Assembly (NCBI GenBank): GCA_900549185.1
Contig: URNM01000037.1
Coordinates: forward strand, 1 to 14,582
Direction of reading: 5' to 3'
Length of the DNA stretch: 14,582 bases
From: an uncultured Collinsella sp.
Lineage (GTDB): Bacteria > Actinomycetota > Coriobacteriia > Coriobacteriales > Coriobacteriaceae
A model generated the notes under the pieces. That model made no database searches, had not been told where the DNA came from, and worked only from the letters and a program-made list of their open reading frames with translations. The translations under genes and the position numbers were made by a program. This document shows positions 7,597 through 14,582 of this stretch, one piece after another. Each line of letters starts with the position of its first letter. Within the stretch, counting starts at the first letter, position 1.

Positions 7597-7636
7597 AGCG
7601 GGGTGCAGTTCATACCCGCGCCCCGCTCGCTGTTTT
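7597..7636 (+). terminator. Hairpin terminator between convergent genes
   Basis: A 10-bp stem (7597-7606 with 7618-7627, one G-T wobble) is followed by CGCTGTTTTA on the plus strand, giving a T-run at 7632-7635. It ends the DUF389 transcript. Read from the minus strand the stem is followed only by ATTTGC, so it may also serve weakly the gene at 7648-8097. Confidence 0.65.
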
Positions 7637-7647
7637 ATTGCCGTGAA

Positions 7648-8097
7648 TCAGACGTCCGCATCGACATCGCCAGACTCCACCGTAAACGCCGGATCGGTGC
7701 TCACAAGATAAAATCGGGTCACCTCAGTATTTCTAATTAGGTAAATCTGCCCCTGATTGCGTCGGCGCGATATATACGCAACGTGAACCGTGCCGAATTC
7801 TCCGCCGTTTTCCTTCTTTAATATCAGGATGTTGGGGTCATCCGTACGCTTAAACTGCCCGTCAACGCAGCTGCCGTCTTTGTCGACCAGTTGCCACCGA
7901 TGGTTATCCTCTTCAAGAAAGGCCAGGGTTTCCAGACTCGTCTTGTCGTCCCGATAGTAACCGTCAATGGCAAACCCTTCGGAAGCGCATTCCTGCATAT
8001 AGGACGTTTCCCGGCTTATAGCAAACAGCCCTGTAGCGCCCAGGAGCACAGCCAGGCAGACCACTGCAAGGGTTATCGAAATAGCACGGCGACCCAT
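7648..8097 (-). CDS. Small membrane-anchored hypothetical protein
   Basis: 149 residues, no family recognised. Residues 1-6 are basic (GRR) and residues ~6-27 form one hydrophobic segment (ISITLAVVCLAVLLGATGLFAI), so it is either a type II membrane anchor or an uncleaved signal peptide. The remaining ~120 residues are hydrophilic and beta-rich in appearance (HRWQLVDKDG, GTVHVAYISRR, QIYLIRNTEVTRFYLV), which suggests a small extracytoplasmic barrel or sandwich. Two Cys (near residues 37 and 77) could form a disulfide outside the cell. The ATG at 8097 has no Shine-Dalgarno of its own and an in-frame stop lies a short way upstream, so it cannot start earlier. A short ORF with a strong GGAGG ends one base before this start, which suggests translational coupling. 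It lies downstream of the sulfotransferase remnant on the same strand. Codon usage fits the genome. Real gene likely, function unknown. Confidence 0.72.
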   Translation of the reverse strand: MGRRAISITLAVVCLAVLLGATGLFAISRETSYMQECASEGFAIDGYYRDDKTSLETLAFLEEDNHRWQLVDKDGSCVDGQFKRTDDPNILILKKENGGEFGTVHVAYISRRRNQGQIYLIRNTEVTRFYLVSTDPAFTVESGDVDADV

Positions 8098-8098
8098 G

Positions 8099-8137
8099 TT
8101 AGACCAACCGATAGTTGTTTAACGGAGCGCGAAACAT
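8099..8137 (-). CDS. Candidate 12-residue leader peptide coupled to the downstream small gene
   Basis: A minus-strand ORF from ATG at 8137 encodes MFRAPLNNYRLV and stops with TAA at 8101-8099, one base before the ATG of the 149-residue gene (TAACATG). A strong GGAGG (8146-8150) precedes it by 8 nt, whereas the next gene has none. The arrangement fits a translated leader that feeds ribosomes to the downstream start by termination-reinitiation. Alternatively the GGAGG is a relic or chance match. Too short for homology. Confidence 0.35.
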   Translation of the reverse strand: MFRAPLNNYRLV

Positions 8138-8165
8138 ACCTGGAACCTCCGATATCAGGGGGAAC

Positions 8166-8185
8166 GTCGCCAGCAGGCTGGTGAC
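8166..8185 (-). other. Hairpin upstream of the candidate leader ORF
   Basis: Arms GTCGCCAGC (8166-8174) and GCTGGTGAC (8177-8185) can pair with one wobble around a very short loop. No T-run follows on either strand, so it is not a standard terminator. It sits about 16 bases upstream of the GGAGG that serves the leader ORF, and might influence that mRNA. Weak evidence. Confidence 0.25.
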
Positions 8186-8287
8186 AACTATATGCTTCTG
8201 ACATCAAACCATATGGCTGCCACTCGCGGAGGGGGCATCGGTGAACGGCGTGTTTTCATACTCCATTGGTCAAACCTAAGCGCGGCC

Positions 8288-8791
8288 CTACAGGTCGTAC
8301 TTGTACACGCGGTAGATGTACTTTTCGGCTTCCATCTCGTAGGTGGCGATGGGCAGTCCGTAGCGGTCGTACTCGATAAAGGTCTTGGCCATGCCCGATG
8401 CCACGAGCATGCTGTTCGAATTGCCGACGCGCTGCGCACTGCTGACGTAGCCCGAGAACGGCACCGCGATCTGGTCCTCAAGTTCGTAGGTGCGCACCGT
8501 CTCGTCCACTGTAAAGATGCGCCCAAACGAATGCGTGCCCTTGTTGTAGTCGGTCACCACCGCGGAGCCCAGCTGGCCCCAGTCGAACTTGGGATAGCTT
8601 TCGGCCGCACCAAAGTTGTTGTCGTACAGCAGCACCTGGTAGCGACTGGTCGTTGCCGTATCAGAACTCGGCAGATACGTCACGCTGTGCTGGCCCGCGT
8701 TGAGCGAAAAATCGCCCTGGGCTTGCAGCAGCTTGTCCTCAAAGCCCGAGCCGGCCCATTGCCACTCCTTTCTATTTCTGGGTCCATCTTC
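8288..8791 (-). pseudogene. C-terminal remnant of aryl-sulfate sulfotransferase (ASST)
   Basis: An open minus-strand frame of 167 codons runs from just after a TGA (8794-8792) to TAG at 8288. It resembles the C-terminal third of arylsulfotransferases, which move sulfate from one phenol to another and are usually 500-600 residues. Visible family-like features are GPRNRKEW, then GDFSLNAGQHSVTYLP with the conserved Gln-His, then YQVLLYDNNFG, then MAKTFIEYDRYGLPIATYEME. The conserved frame already runs at GPRNRKEW but contains no ATG. The only possible starts are a GTG at 8683 without a ribosome site, or an out-of-frame ATG at 8759 with AAAGGAG. Upstream there is no room for the missing ~350 residues, because the terminator of the next gene lies at 8807-8847. 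I read this as a 5'-deleted, probably dead gene. A gene caller may report 8288-8683 (131 residues) as a hypothetical protein. Confidence 0.7.
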
Positions 8792-8806
8792 TCACTGCTG
8801 GCGACC

Positions 8807-8847
8807 AAAAATGATCCGTTTTCCTCCGTCCCCGAGGGATCATTTTT
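8807..8847 (-). terminator. Rho-independent terminator of the 3-hydroxyacyl-CoA dehydrogenase gene
   Basis: An 11-bp perfect stem (8807-8817 with 8837-8847, ATGATCC/GGATCAT extended by A/T pairs) starts directly at the TAA stop codon of the dehydrogenase. On the minus strand the distal arm ends in TTTTT. The loop is 19 nt. The stem is nearly symmetric and could act in both directions. Confidence 0.75.
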
Positions 8848-9806
8848 TAGTACTTGAAGAAGCCCTCGCCCGAGCTTTCGCCCAGCTTGCCTTCGTCGAG
8901 CATTTTCTTGAGGACGGAGGCCATAGCCTTAAAGTTGTAGGGCATCATCATCTTCTTGAGCAGCGGGCTCACCAGGCCCGGGACCTTCTGATACTGCATA
9001 ACGATGTTGTAGGCCGTCTGGATGCCCACCGTGTCGAACACGCGGAACGGACCTTTGGGTGCGCCGGTGCCGCGCGTCCATGCGAGGTCGATGCTCTTGG
9101 GGTCGCTGATGCCCGAGACATACAGGTCAAGACCCGAAAGCAGCCACGGCACCAGCATGGAATTGAGCAGGTAGCCGTTCTTTTCCTTGTTGACGGGCAG
9201 GGCAAGCATGCGGATATCGTTGGCAAAGTCGACGAGCTCGTCGAAGTAGCGCTTGTCAGTTTGGCTCTGGGCCATGACCTCGGTCATGTTGTTCTTCCAG
9301 ATGGAGTTGGCAAAGTGCAGCGACAGGTACTTCTCGGGGCGGCCGGTGTACTTGGCAAAGGTGCTCGGCAGCAGCGTAGAGGAGTTCGTTACGACGACGG
9401 TCTTTTGCGGGAGGACCGGGGCGAGCTTCTTGTAGAAGTCGATCTTTGCCTGGGCGTCCTCAGCCATAGACTCGATGACTAAATCGGCGTCGGCCACTGC
9501 CTTGGCAAGATCGAGCTCCAGCTTGAGTGTGAAGTAGGCGCGCTCAACGGCGGCGAGTGCCGCCTCTTTGTCGAAGGGCTTGCCGCTATCGGCGATACCG
9601 GAGCACCACTCGCCCGTGCCGTCCGCCATACCCTCGATTGCCGCGATGTACTCCTCGCGCACATGATCGATCTTGGGCTGGGTACGGCCGATGCTGCCCT
9701 CGCTGCGCAGCCAAATCGTTACATCAAAGCCGCAGTAGGCTGCCTGAAAGGCAATCTGGCTTCCCAGCACGCCGCCGCCGGCAACGCAAACGGTCTTGTA
9801 GCTCAT
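8847..9806 (-). CDS. 3-hydroxyacyl-CoA dehydrogenase, NAD-dependent
   Basis: 319 residues. The family oxidises (S)-3-hydroxyacyl-CoA to 3-oxoacyl-CoA, or the reverse in butyrate-type synthesis, using NAD(P) in the cytoplasm. The N-terminal Rossmann fold begins VCVAGGGVLGSQIA, with the dinucleotide motif Gly10-x-Gly12-x-x-Gly15. ADLVIESMAED (107-117) matches the family's second signature. The catalytic set aligns well: Ser143 in NSSTLLPS, His164 in LHFANSIW, Glu176 twelve residues later in MTEVM (same spacing as the known His-Glu dyad), and Asn215. The C-terminal domain closes with GESSGEGFFKY, the usual final motif. Length is slightly above the ~282-residue butyryl type because of an insertion around 40-90 (IDHVREEYIAAIEGMADG...). 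The start is supported by AGAGGA about 8-9 nt upstream. It stands alone between a 416-bp gap and its own terminator. Substrate chain length is not determinable. Confidence 0.92.
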   Translation of the reverse strand: MSYKTVCVAGGGVLGSQIAFQAAYCGFDVTIWLRSEGSIGRTQPKIDHVREEYIAAIEGMADGTGEWCSGIADSGKPFDKEAALAAVERAYFTLKLELDLAKAVADADLVIESMAEDAQAKIDFYKKLAPVLPQKTVVVTNSSTLLPSTFAKYTGRPEKYLSLHFANSIWKNNMTEVMAQSQTDKRYFDELVDFANDIRMLALPVNKEKNGYLLNSMLVPWLLSGLDLYVSGISDPKSIDLAWTRGTGAPKGPFRVFDTVGIQTAYNIVMQYQKVPGLVSPLLKKMMMPYNFKAMASVLKKMLDEGKLGESSGEGFFKY

Positions 9807-9883
9807 AGGAACAGTCCTCTCTTACGTAATTCCATAGATGTGTATTTATTCAACCGTAAGGGGACAGCACGCTGGGGGTGGGT

Positions 9884-9912
9884 TCTATAAACGGACGGTA
9901 ATTTGCGGCGAA
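9884..9912 (-). promoter_or_regulatory. Candidate promoter of the 3-hydroxyacyl-CoA dehydrogenase gene
   Basis: On the minus strand TTCGCC (9912-9907) and TATAGA (9889-9884) are separated by 17 bp. This would give a leader of about 70 nt. The -35 match is poor, so confidence is low. A TTACGTAA palindrome (9822-9829) lies in the leader. Confidence 0.25.
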
Positions 9913-9975
9913 CGGCTACACCTGTTCATTAACTCTCGATTTTGAGGGCATTTTTTGGCGCTGCTGAACCGCTGT

Positions 9976-10105
9976 TTTCGGAAGTGCGGGGAAAAATCGG
10001 GTTTCGCCGACCAGACCGGCTTTTTTTACAACAAAACCGCAGGTCGCGAGAGTCTAAAAAGGCGGTGTGCTCGGGAGGTTCGCGTTTTTCCCCGCACTTC
10101 CGAAA
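9976..10105. repeat. 130-bp element with 21-bp perfect inverted repeats (MITE-like)
   Basis: The left arm 9976-9996 (TTTCGGAAGTGCGGGGAAAA plus A) is the exact reverse complement of the right arm 10085-10105, with 88 bp between. Arms this long and perfect are not expected by chance. The interior has T- and A-rich runs flanked by GC blocks, including GCCG-N7-CGGC followed by seven T. No transposase is present and I see no clear target-site duplication. It could be a miniature inverted-repeat element, a dispersed intergenic repeat, or a structured RNA. Confidence 0.75.
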
Positions 10106-10156
10106 TTCGAGTGCACAGAAGGCTGCGACAAAACGATTTGCGTAACATATGTCCAG

Positions 10157-10194
10157 CAAAAACGGGTGGTAGCCGGTACGGCTACCACCCGTTT
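10157..10194 (-). terminator. Rho-independent terminator of the large activase gene
   Basis: A 15-bp perfect stem (10160-10174 with 10180-10194, AAACGGGTGGTAGCC arm) has a 5-nt loop that can shrink to 3. On the minus strand the distal arm runs into TTTTTGC. It lies about 28 bp after the activase stop. Confidence 0.92.
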
Positions 10195-10222
10195 GTCTCA
10201 TATCTAGCACATAGCAGGCCAA

Positions 10223-13200
10223 CTACTTCTTAATGCCGCGTCCCAGGCGCTCGGCGACCGACGCCACGGCCTCCTCGCTGGCCGTTCCGCAGCTCACGCA
10301 GCCGTCATGGGCACGCATCTGGCCAGTGACCTCATCCATCGCGAGCGGCGCCACCTTCTCGAGCTTAAAGCCCTTACCGGCGCGCATGTTTTCCTTGGCC
10401 ACGCTGATCATGAGCTTAATACGGTTGAGCTGGTTGACCTCGGACGCGCCGGGGTCGTAGTCCACCGCGACGATATTGCTCTCGGGGTGCTGACGGCGCA
10501 GTTCCTTGATCACAGCCTTGCCCACCACGTGGTTGGGCAGGCACGCGAAGGGCTGCGTGCAGATGATGTTGGGTGCGCCATGGTCGATCAGGTCGAGCAT
10601 CTCGGCCGTGAGTAGCCAGCCCTCGCCCATGTTGTTGCACACCGAAAGCACCGTGCGGGCCTTGTCGGCCATAGTGCCGATGCGTTCGGGCGCCTCAAAG
10701 CGGCGGGACTTCTCGAGCATCTCCTCCACCGGCGTACGCATCCAGTCCACGAGCTTGATGAGCGCCTGCATGCCCGCACGCGTTGTAGCAGAGCTACCCA
10801 GCTCGTCCTTCTGTAGCTCGGCGTTGCTCATGGAGTACAGGAAGAAGTCGAGCAGGCCCGGCACCACAGCCTCGCAGCCCTCGCGCTCAATGACATCGAC
10901 CACGTGGTTGTTGGCCGTGGGATGGAACTTGACCAGAATCTCGCCGACCACGCCCACGCGCGGCTTGGCGCCCTCGCCCACGAGCGGCATGGTGTCGAAC
11001 GCGCGGATGGCCTCGCGGCACAGCTTGGTGTAGTTGTGGCGGTTAAACTTGGGCGCCAGCTTGCGGGCGCGCGCCATGTACTCCTCGTAGAGCGCATTGG
11101 CGGCACCGGGCGTGGCCTCGTACGGGCGGCAGCGGTAGAGCATCTGCATCATCACGTCGCCAAAGAGCACCGCGTAGACTGCCTGCTTAAGCAGCGCCGG
11201 CGTAATCTTAAAGCCGGGGTTGTCCTCGCCGAGCGCCACGGCCGAAAGCGAGATCACCGGAATCTCGGGGTGACCGCTCTCGCGCAGGGCCTTGCGGATG
11301 AGCGCGATGTAGTTGGTGGCACGGCAGCCGCCGCCGGTCTGGCTGATGACCACGGCCGTCTTGGACAGGTCGTACCGACCGCTCTCGATGGCCTCCATGA
11401 TCTGGCCCGTCACCAGGATCGACGGATAGCAGATGTCGTTGTTCACGTAGCGCAGGCCGGCCTCGACGGCATCGTGGTCAGTCGAGGGCAGCAGCTCCAA
11501 GTTGTAGCCAGCACCACGGAACACCTCTTTGACCAGGTCAAAGTGGATCGGCGCCATCTGCGGGCACAGGATGGTGTAGCCCTCCTCGCGCATCTGCTCG
11601 GTAAAGGGCACCTTGGGCCACGCGGTCGAAGCGCTCTCACGCTGCGCCTCGAACGTGTACTTGCGGCTCGCGAACGCGGGGGCATCCTTGGAGGGTGCCA
11701 CCGGCGCGGCGTCACCCTGCTCGTAGGCCTCGCCCGCGGCCGTGGCATCGGCCAAGCGCTCGGCCTCCTGGTCCTTAAGCGCGGCCATGAGCGAGCGGAT
11801 GCGGATGCGCGCGGCGCCCAGGTTGGATACCTCGTCAATCTTGAGCACGGTGTAGATCTTGCCGCTGGCTTCCAGGATCTCCTGTACCTGATCGGTGGTC
11901 AGGGCGTCCAGGCCGCAGCCGAAGGAGTTGAGCTGGATCAGGTCCAGGTCGTTGCGCATCGTCACAAAACGGGCGACGGCGTACAGGCGGCTGTGGTACA
12001 TCCACTGGTCGACCACGCGGATGGGGCGCTCGGGCTTTACCAGGTGCGCGAGCGAATCCTCGGTAAAGACCGCAAAGCCAAAGCTCGAAATAAGCTCGGG
12101 CAGGGCATGGTTGATCTCGGGGTCGTTATGGTAGGGACGGCCGGCGAGCACGATGCCGTGACCGCCGTGGTCCTCGACCCACTTAAGGGCCTCCTCGCCC
12201 ATGGTCTGGATGTCCTCGTGGAAACGCGCATCGGCCTCAAAGGCAGCGTTGACGGCGGCATCGACCTCGGAGCGCGTGATCTTGGGACCGCGCACGCGAC
12301 CGCGACCGGCCTCAGCATCGGCCACCCGGTCGACGGCGAGCACCTGGTACAGACGGCGCTTGAGCTCGGTCTTGTCGTGATAGGGTACAAACGGATACAG
12401 GAACTCGATGTTCTGCTCGCGGATCTCGTCGATGTTGAGTGCCAACGCCGTGGGGTAGCTCATGACGATGGGGCAGTTATAGCAGTTGCCAGCCGTCGGA
12501 TCTTCCTTGCGCTCCCAGCGCACGCACGGCATCCAGATGAAGTCGACATCGCGGTCGATGAGGTTCATCACGTGGCCGTGGCTCATCTTGGCCGGATAGC
12601 ACACGCTCTCGGACGGCATGGACTCGATGCCCGCCTGGTAGGTCTTTTTGCTCGACTGGTCGGACAGCTGCACGCTAAAGCCCAGGCGCGTAAAGAACGC
12701 GTGCCAGAAGGGGTAGTTCTCGTACATGTTGAGCGCGCGCGGGATACCCACAGTGCCGCGGGGGGCCTCGTCGGGACTCAGGACCTCGCGGTTAAAGAGC
12801 AGCTCGTTTTTCTTTTTGAAGAGGTTGGGGGCCTCGGTCTTTTGCTTTTTGTGGCCAGCGCCCTTCTCGCAGCGGTTGCCGGTAATGAAGCGCCTGCCGC
12901 CGCCAAAGTCGTTGACGGTAAGCTGGCAGTTGTTGGAGCAACGGCCGCAGCGGACGTGCTTTTGCGTCACGGTGAGGTGCGCGATATCCTCGGCCGAAAG
13001 GATGGTCGAGGTGCCATCGGCGCCGGCGCGATCGCGGGCGAGCAGAGCAGCACCATAGGCACCCATGCAGCCGGCGATGTCAGGGCGCACGGCATGTACG
13101 CCGGTGAGCTGCTCAAATGCGCGCAGCGTGGCATCGGACATAAAGGTGCCGCCCTGGACGATCACCTGGCTGCCGATCTCCTTGGGGTCGCGCAGCTTAA

Positions 13201-14582
13201 TGACCTTGAACAGGGCATTCTTGATGACGGAATAGGACAGACCGGCCGCGATGTCGCCCACCGTGGCGCCTTCCTTTTGCGCCTGCTTGACGCGAGAGTT
13301 CATAAAGACCGTGCAGCGGCTGCCCAAGTCGACGGGGGCTTTGGCATGGATGGCGGCATCGGCGAACGCGCGCACGTCCATGTTCATGGAGACGGCGAAG
13401 CTCTCGATAAAGCTGCCGCAGCCCGACGAGCAGGCCTCGTTGAGCATGATGTGCTCGATAACGCCGTCCTTGACGCGCAGGCACTTCATGTCCTGGCCGC
13501 CGATGTCCAGAATGAACTCGACGCCGGGCAGGAACGCCTTGGCGCCGCGCAGGTGAGCGACGGTCTCGATCTCGCCCGAGTCGGCCTTGAGGGCCTCGAT
13601 GAGCAGCGCCTCGCCATAGCCCGTGGTGGTCACGTGGCCGATGGTGCAGCCGGCGGGGATGTGGTTGTAGAAATCGGCCATGATGACCTTGGCCGTGCCC
13701 AGGATGTCGCCGTTGTTGTTGCCATACCAGGTGTGCAGCAGCTGGCCGTCCTCGCCTACGAGCGCGGCCTTCATGGTCGTGGAACCGGCGTCGATGCCGA
13801 TGAACACGCGTCCGGTGTAGCCGTCGAGCTTGCCCTTGGGGACAACTTCGGTGTCGTGGCGGGTCTTGAACTCGGCAAAGTCCTCGTCGGTGGCAAAGAG
13901 CGGATCCAGACGCTCGACCTCGGCACCCTGCGTGTCACCCAGGGCATCGATGGCCTCGATGAGCTGCGGGAACGTGCTGAGTTTATTGGACTCGTGCGCC
14001 ATGGCGGCGCCGCTCGCCACAAACAGGTGAGCGTTTTGGGGCACGATGCGGTGCTCCTCGTCCAGGTTGAGCGTGAGGTAGAAGCGATGACGCAGCTCGG
14101 AGAGGTACTGCAGTGGGCCGCCCAGGAAGGCGACGTTGCCGCGGATGGGACGGCCGCACGCCAGACCCGAGATGGTCTGGGTCACGACGGCCTGGAAGAT
14201 GGAGGCGGCCACGTCCTCGGGGCGGGCGCCCTCGTTGAGCAGCGGCTGGACGTCGGTCTTGGCAAAGACGCCGCAGCGGCTGGCAATGGGATAGATGGTG
14301 GTGGCGTTTGCCGCGAGCTCGTTGAGGCCGCTGGCGTCGGTGTGCAGCAGGGTTGCCATCTGGTCGATGAAGGCGCCCGTACCGCCGGCGCAGGTGCCGT
14401 TCATGCGCTGCTCGATGCCGTTATCGAAGTAGATGATCTTGGCGTCCTCGCCGCCCAGCTCGATGGCGACATCGGTGGCCGGGATAAGGGTCTCGACGGC
14501 GCGTTTGCTGGCGATGACCTCCTGAACAAACTCCAGGTCGAGCCACTGGGACAGCAGCAGGCCGCCCGAGCCGGTAATGGCG
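10223..14582 (-). CDS. 2-hydroxyacyl-CoA dehydratase activase/dehydratase-like fusion, 5'-partial
   Basis: At least 1452 residues are visible; the frame is open to the right edge, so the N-terminus is missing. An internal ATG at 14404 is not the start, because conserved sequence (AITGSGG, DVAIELGGEDAKIIYF) precedes it. Two BadF/HgdC-type ASKHA ATPase domains come first. One is partial (~14582-13830), with CAGGTGAFIDQ and SRCGVFAKTDV. The second begins near 13807 with IGIDAGSTTMKA and has EACSSGCGSFIE and SRCTVFMNSRV. The cysteines in these motifs are those that hold the bridging 4Fe-4S cluster in activases. A linker with RCGRCSNNC (~12950) leads to a DUF2229-type module (~12790-12420; VCYPAKMSHGHV, WMPCVRWERKED, NCYNCP) and then an HgdB-like C-terminal region with NDICYPS, QTGGGCRATNY, CTQPFACLPNHV and a final CVSCG. 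The family uses ATP hydrolysis to drive low-potential electron transfer to an iron-sulfur partner. The natural substrate here is unknown. No separate HgdA/HgdB genes are in view. Confidence 0.9.
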   Translation of the reverse strand, partial: AITGSGGLLLSQWLDLEFVQEVIASKRAVETLIPATDVAIELGGEDAKIIYFDNGIEQRMNGTCAGGTGAFIDQMATLLHTDASGLNELAANATTIYPIASRCGVFAKTDVQPLLNEGARPEDVAASIFQAVVTQTISGLACGRPIRGNVAFLGGPLQYLSELRHRFYLTLNLDEEHRIVPQNAHLFVASGAAMAHESNKLSTFPQLIEAIDALGDTQGAEVERLDPLFATDEDFAEFKTRHDTEVVPKGKLDGYTGRVFIGIDAGSTTMKAALVGEDGQLLHTWYGNNNGDILGTAKVIMADFYNHIPAGCTIGHVTTTGYGEALLIEALKADSGEIETVAHLRGAKAFLPGVEFILDIGGQDMKCLRVKDGVIEHIMLNEACSSGCGSFIESFAVSMNMDVRAFADAAIHAKAPVDLGSRCTVFMNSRVKQAQKEGATVGDIAAGLSYSVIKNALFKVIKLRDPKEIGSQVIVQGGTFMSDATLRAFEQLTGVHAVRPDIAGCMGAYGAALLARDRAGADGTSTILSAEDIAHLTVTQKHVRCGRCSNNCQLTVNDFGGGRRFITGNRCEKGAGHKKQKTEAPNLFKKKNELLFNREVLSPDEAPRGTVGIPRALNMYENYPFWHAFFTRLGFSVQLSDQSSKKTYQAGIESMPSESVCYPAKMSHGHVMNLIDRDVDFIWMPCVRWERKEDPTAGNCYNCPIVMSYPTALALNIDEIREQNIEFLYPFVPYHDKTELKRRLYQVLAVDRVADAEAGRGRVRGPKITRSEVDAAVNAAFEADARFHEDIQTMGEEALKWVEDHGGHGIVLAGRPYHNDPEINHALPELISSFGFAVFTEDSLAHLVKPERPIRVVDQWMYHSRLYAVARFVTMRNDLDLIQLNSFGCGLDALTTDQVQEILEASGKIYTVLKIDEVSNLGAARIRIRSLMAALKDQEAERLADATAAGEAYEQGDAAPVAPSKDAPAFASRKYTFEAQRESASTAWPKVPFTEQMREEGYTILCPQMAPIHFDLVKEVFRGAGYNLELLPSTDHDAVEAGLRYVNNDICYPSILVTGQIMEAIESGRYDLSKTAVVISQTGGGCRATNYIALIRKALRESGHPEIPVISLSAVALGEDNPGFKITPALLKQAVYAVLFGDVMMQMLYRCRPYEATPGAANALYEEYMARARKLAPKFNRHNYTKLCREAIRAFDTMPLVGEGAKPRVGVVGEILVKFHPTANNHVVDVIEREGCEAVVPGLLDFFLYSMSNAELQKDELGSSATTRAGMQALIKLVDWMRTPVEEMLEKSRRFEAPERIGTMADKARTVLSVCNNMGEGWLLTAEMLDLIDHGAPNIICTQPFACLPNHVVGKAVIKELRRQHPESNIVAVDYDPGASEVNQLNRIKLMISVAKENMRAGKGFKLEKVAPLAMDEVTGQMRAHDGCVSCGTASEEAVASVAERLGRGIKK

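Larger units (their letters stand above)
9807..10222. other. 416-bp gene-free stretch
   Basis: This lies between the dehydrogenase start and the stop of the large activase, both on the minus strand. It contains, right to left, the activase terminator (10157-10194), a 130-bp element bounded by 21-bp perfect inverted repeats (9976-10105), and the putative dehydrogenase promoter near 9884-9912. Short ORFs are open on both strands across the inverted repeat, but they cross the terminator and lack family likeness, so I do not call them genes. Confidence 0.65.

Noticed and set aside
8217..8280. 20-codon ORF (MEYENTPFTDAPSASGSHMV) after the sulfotransferase stop
   Set aside because: No ribosome site and no feature beyond an open frame of chance length.
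8192..8857. 221-codon plus-strand ORF
   Set aside because: Antisense to the sulfotransferase remnant, which has recognisable family motifs; the plus-strand product does not.
10001..10026. GCCG-N7-CGGC followed by seven T as a plus-strand terminator
   Set aside because: The stem is only four base pairs and no plus-strand gene precedes it; better treated as part of the inverted-repeat element.
9929..10222. 97-codon minus-strand ORF just after the activase, and plus-strand ORFs at 9942-10145 and 9955-10233
   Set aside because: They run through the activase terminator and the 21-bp inverted repeat, have no ribosome site, and resemble each other only because of the palindromic arms.
1..14582. 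CRISPR array, tRNA, rRNA, riboswitch or intact insertion sequence
   Set aside because: No regularly spaced direct repeats, cloverleaf-like segments, recognisable aptamer cores or transposase ORFs were seen on either strand by eye.

Overview
The window looks like one end of a draft-assembly contig from a high-GC, Gram-positive gut actinobacterium of the Coriobacteriia, most likely Collinsella. This is inferred from GC-rich codon choice, a sortase-anchored surface protein with an LPXTG-like signal, strong AAAGGAG-type ribosome sites, and the gene content: OPT transporter, DUF389 membrane protein, aryl-sulfate sulfotransferase remnant and a giant BadF/HgdC-type activase. Genus assignment is inference; no rRNA or other marker is present. 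Bases 4-36 are an untrimmed Nextera transposase adapter, so the left edge is a library artefact.

Layout, left to right. A truncated coaX (type III pantothenate kinase, minus strand) diverges from an OPT-family transporter (plus strand) across a 192-bp spacer with a symmetric dyad. Two back-to-back hairpin terminators separate the transporter from a 1151-residue wall-anchored coiled-coil protein carrying a central CAP domain (minus strand). A G9 tract just after its signal peptide could switch the protein off. Next come a DUF389 membrane protein with an EF-hand-like loop (plus), and a shared hairpin. A small membrane-anchored protein follows (minus), apparently preceded by a coupled 12-codon leader ORF. 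Then come the C-terminal remnant of an aryl-sulfate sulfotransferase (minus, pseudogene), a 3-hydroxyacyl-CoA dehydrogenase (minus), a 416-bp gene-free stretch with a 21-bp perfect inverted repeat, and a very large 2-hydroxyacyl-CoA dehydratase activase/dehydratase-like fusion (minus) that runs off the right edge.

How the genes relate. Three of them concern coenzyme A chemistry: CoaX in CoA synthesis, the dehydrogenase on 3-hydroxyacyl-CoA, and the activase family on 2-hydroxyacyl-CoA. They are separately terminated, however, and do not form one operon. The rest are envelope proteins (peptide or metal-chelate uptake, surface adhesion or CAP function, unknown membrane proteins). No tRNA, rRNA, CRISPR array or intact transposase was seen. 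No clearly new multi-gene system is visible. The best leads are the G-tract surface protein, the EF-hand-like DUF389 protein, the MITE-like inverted repeat, the leader ORF, and the doubly duplicated activase fusion.
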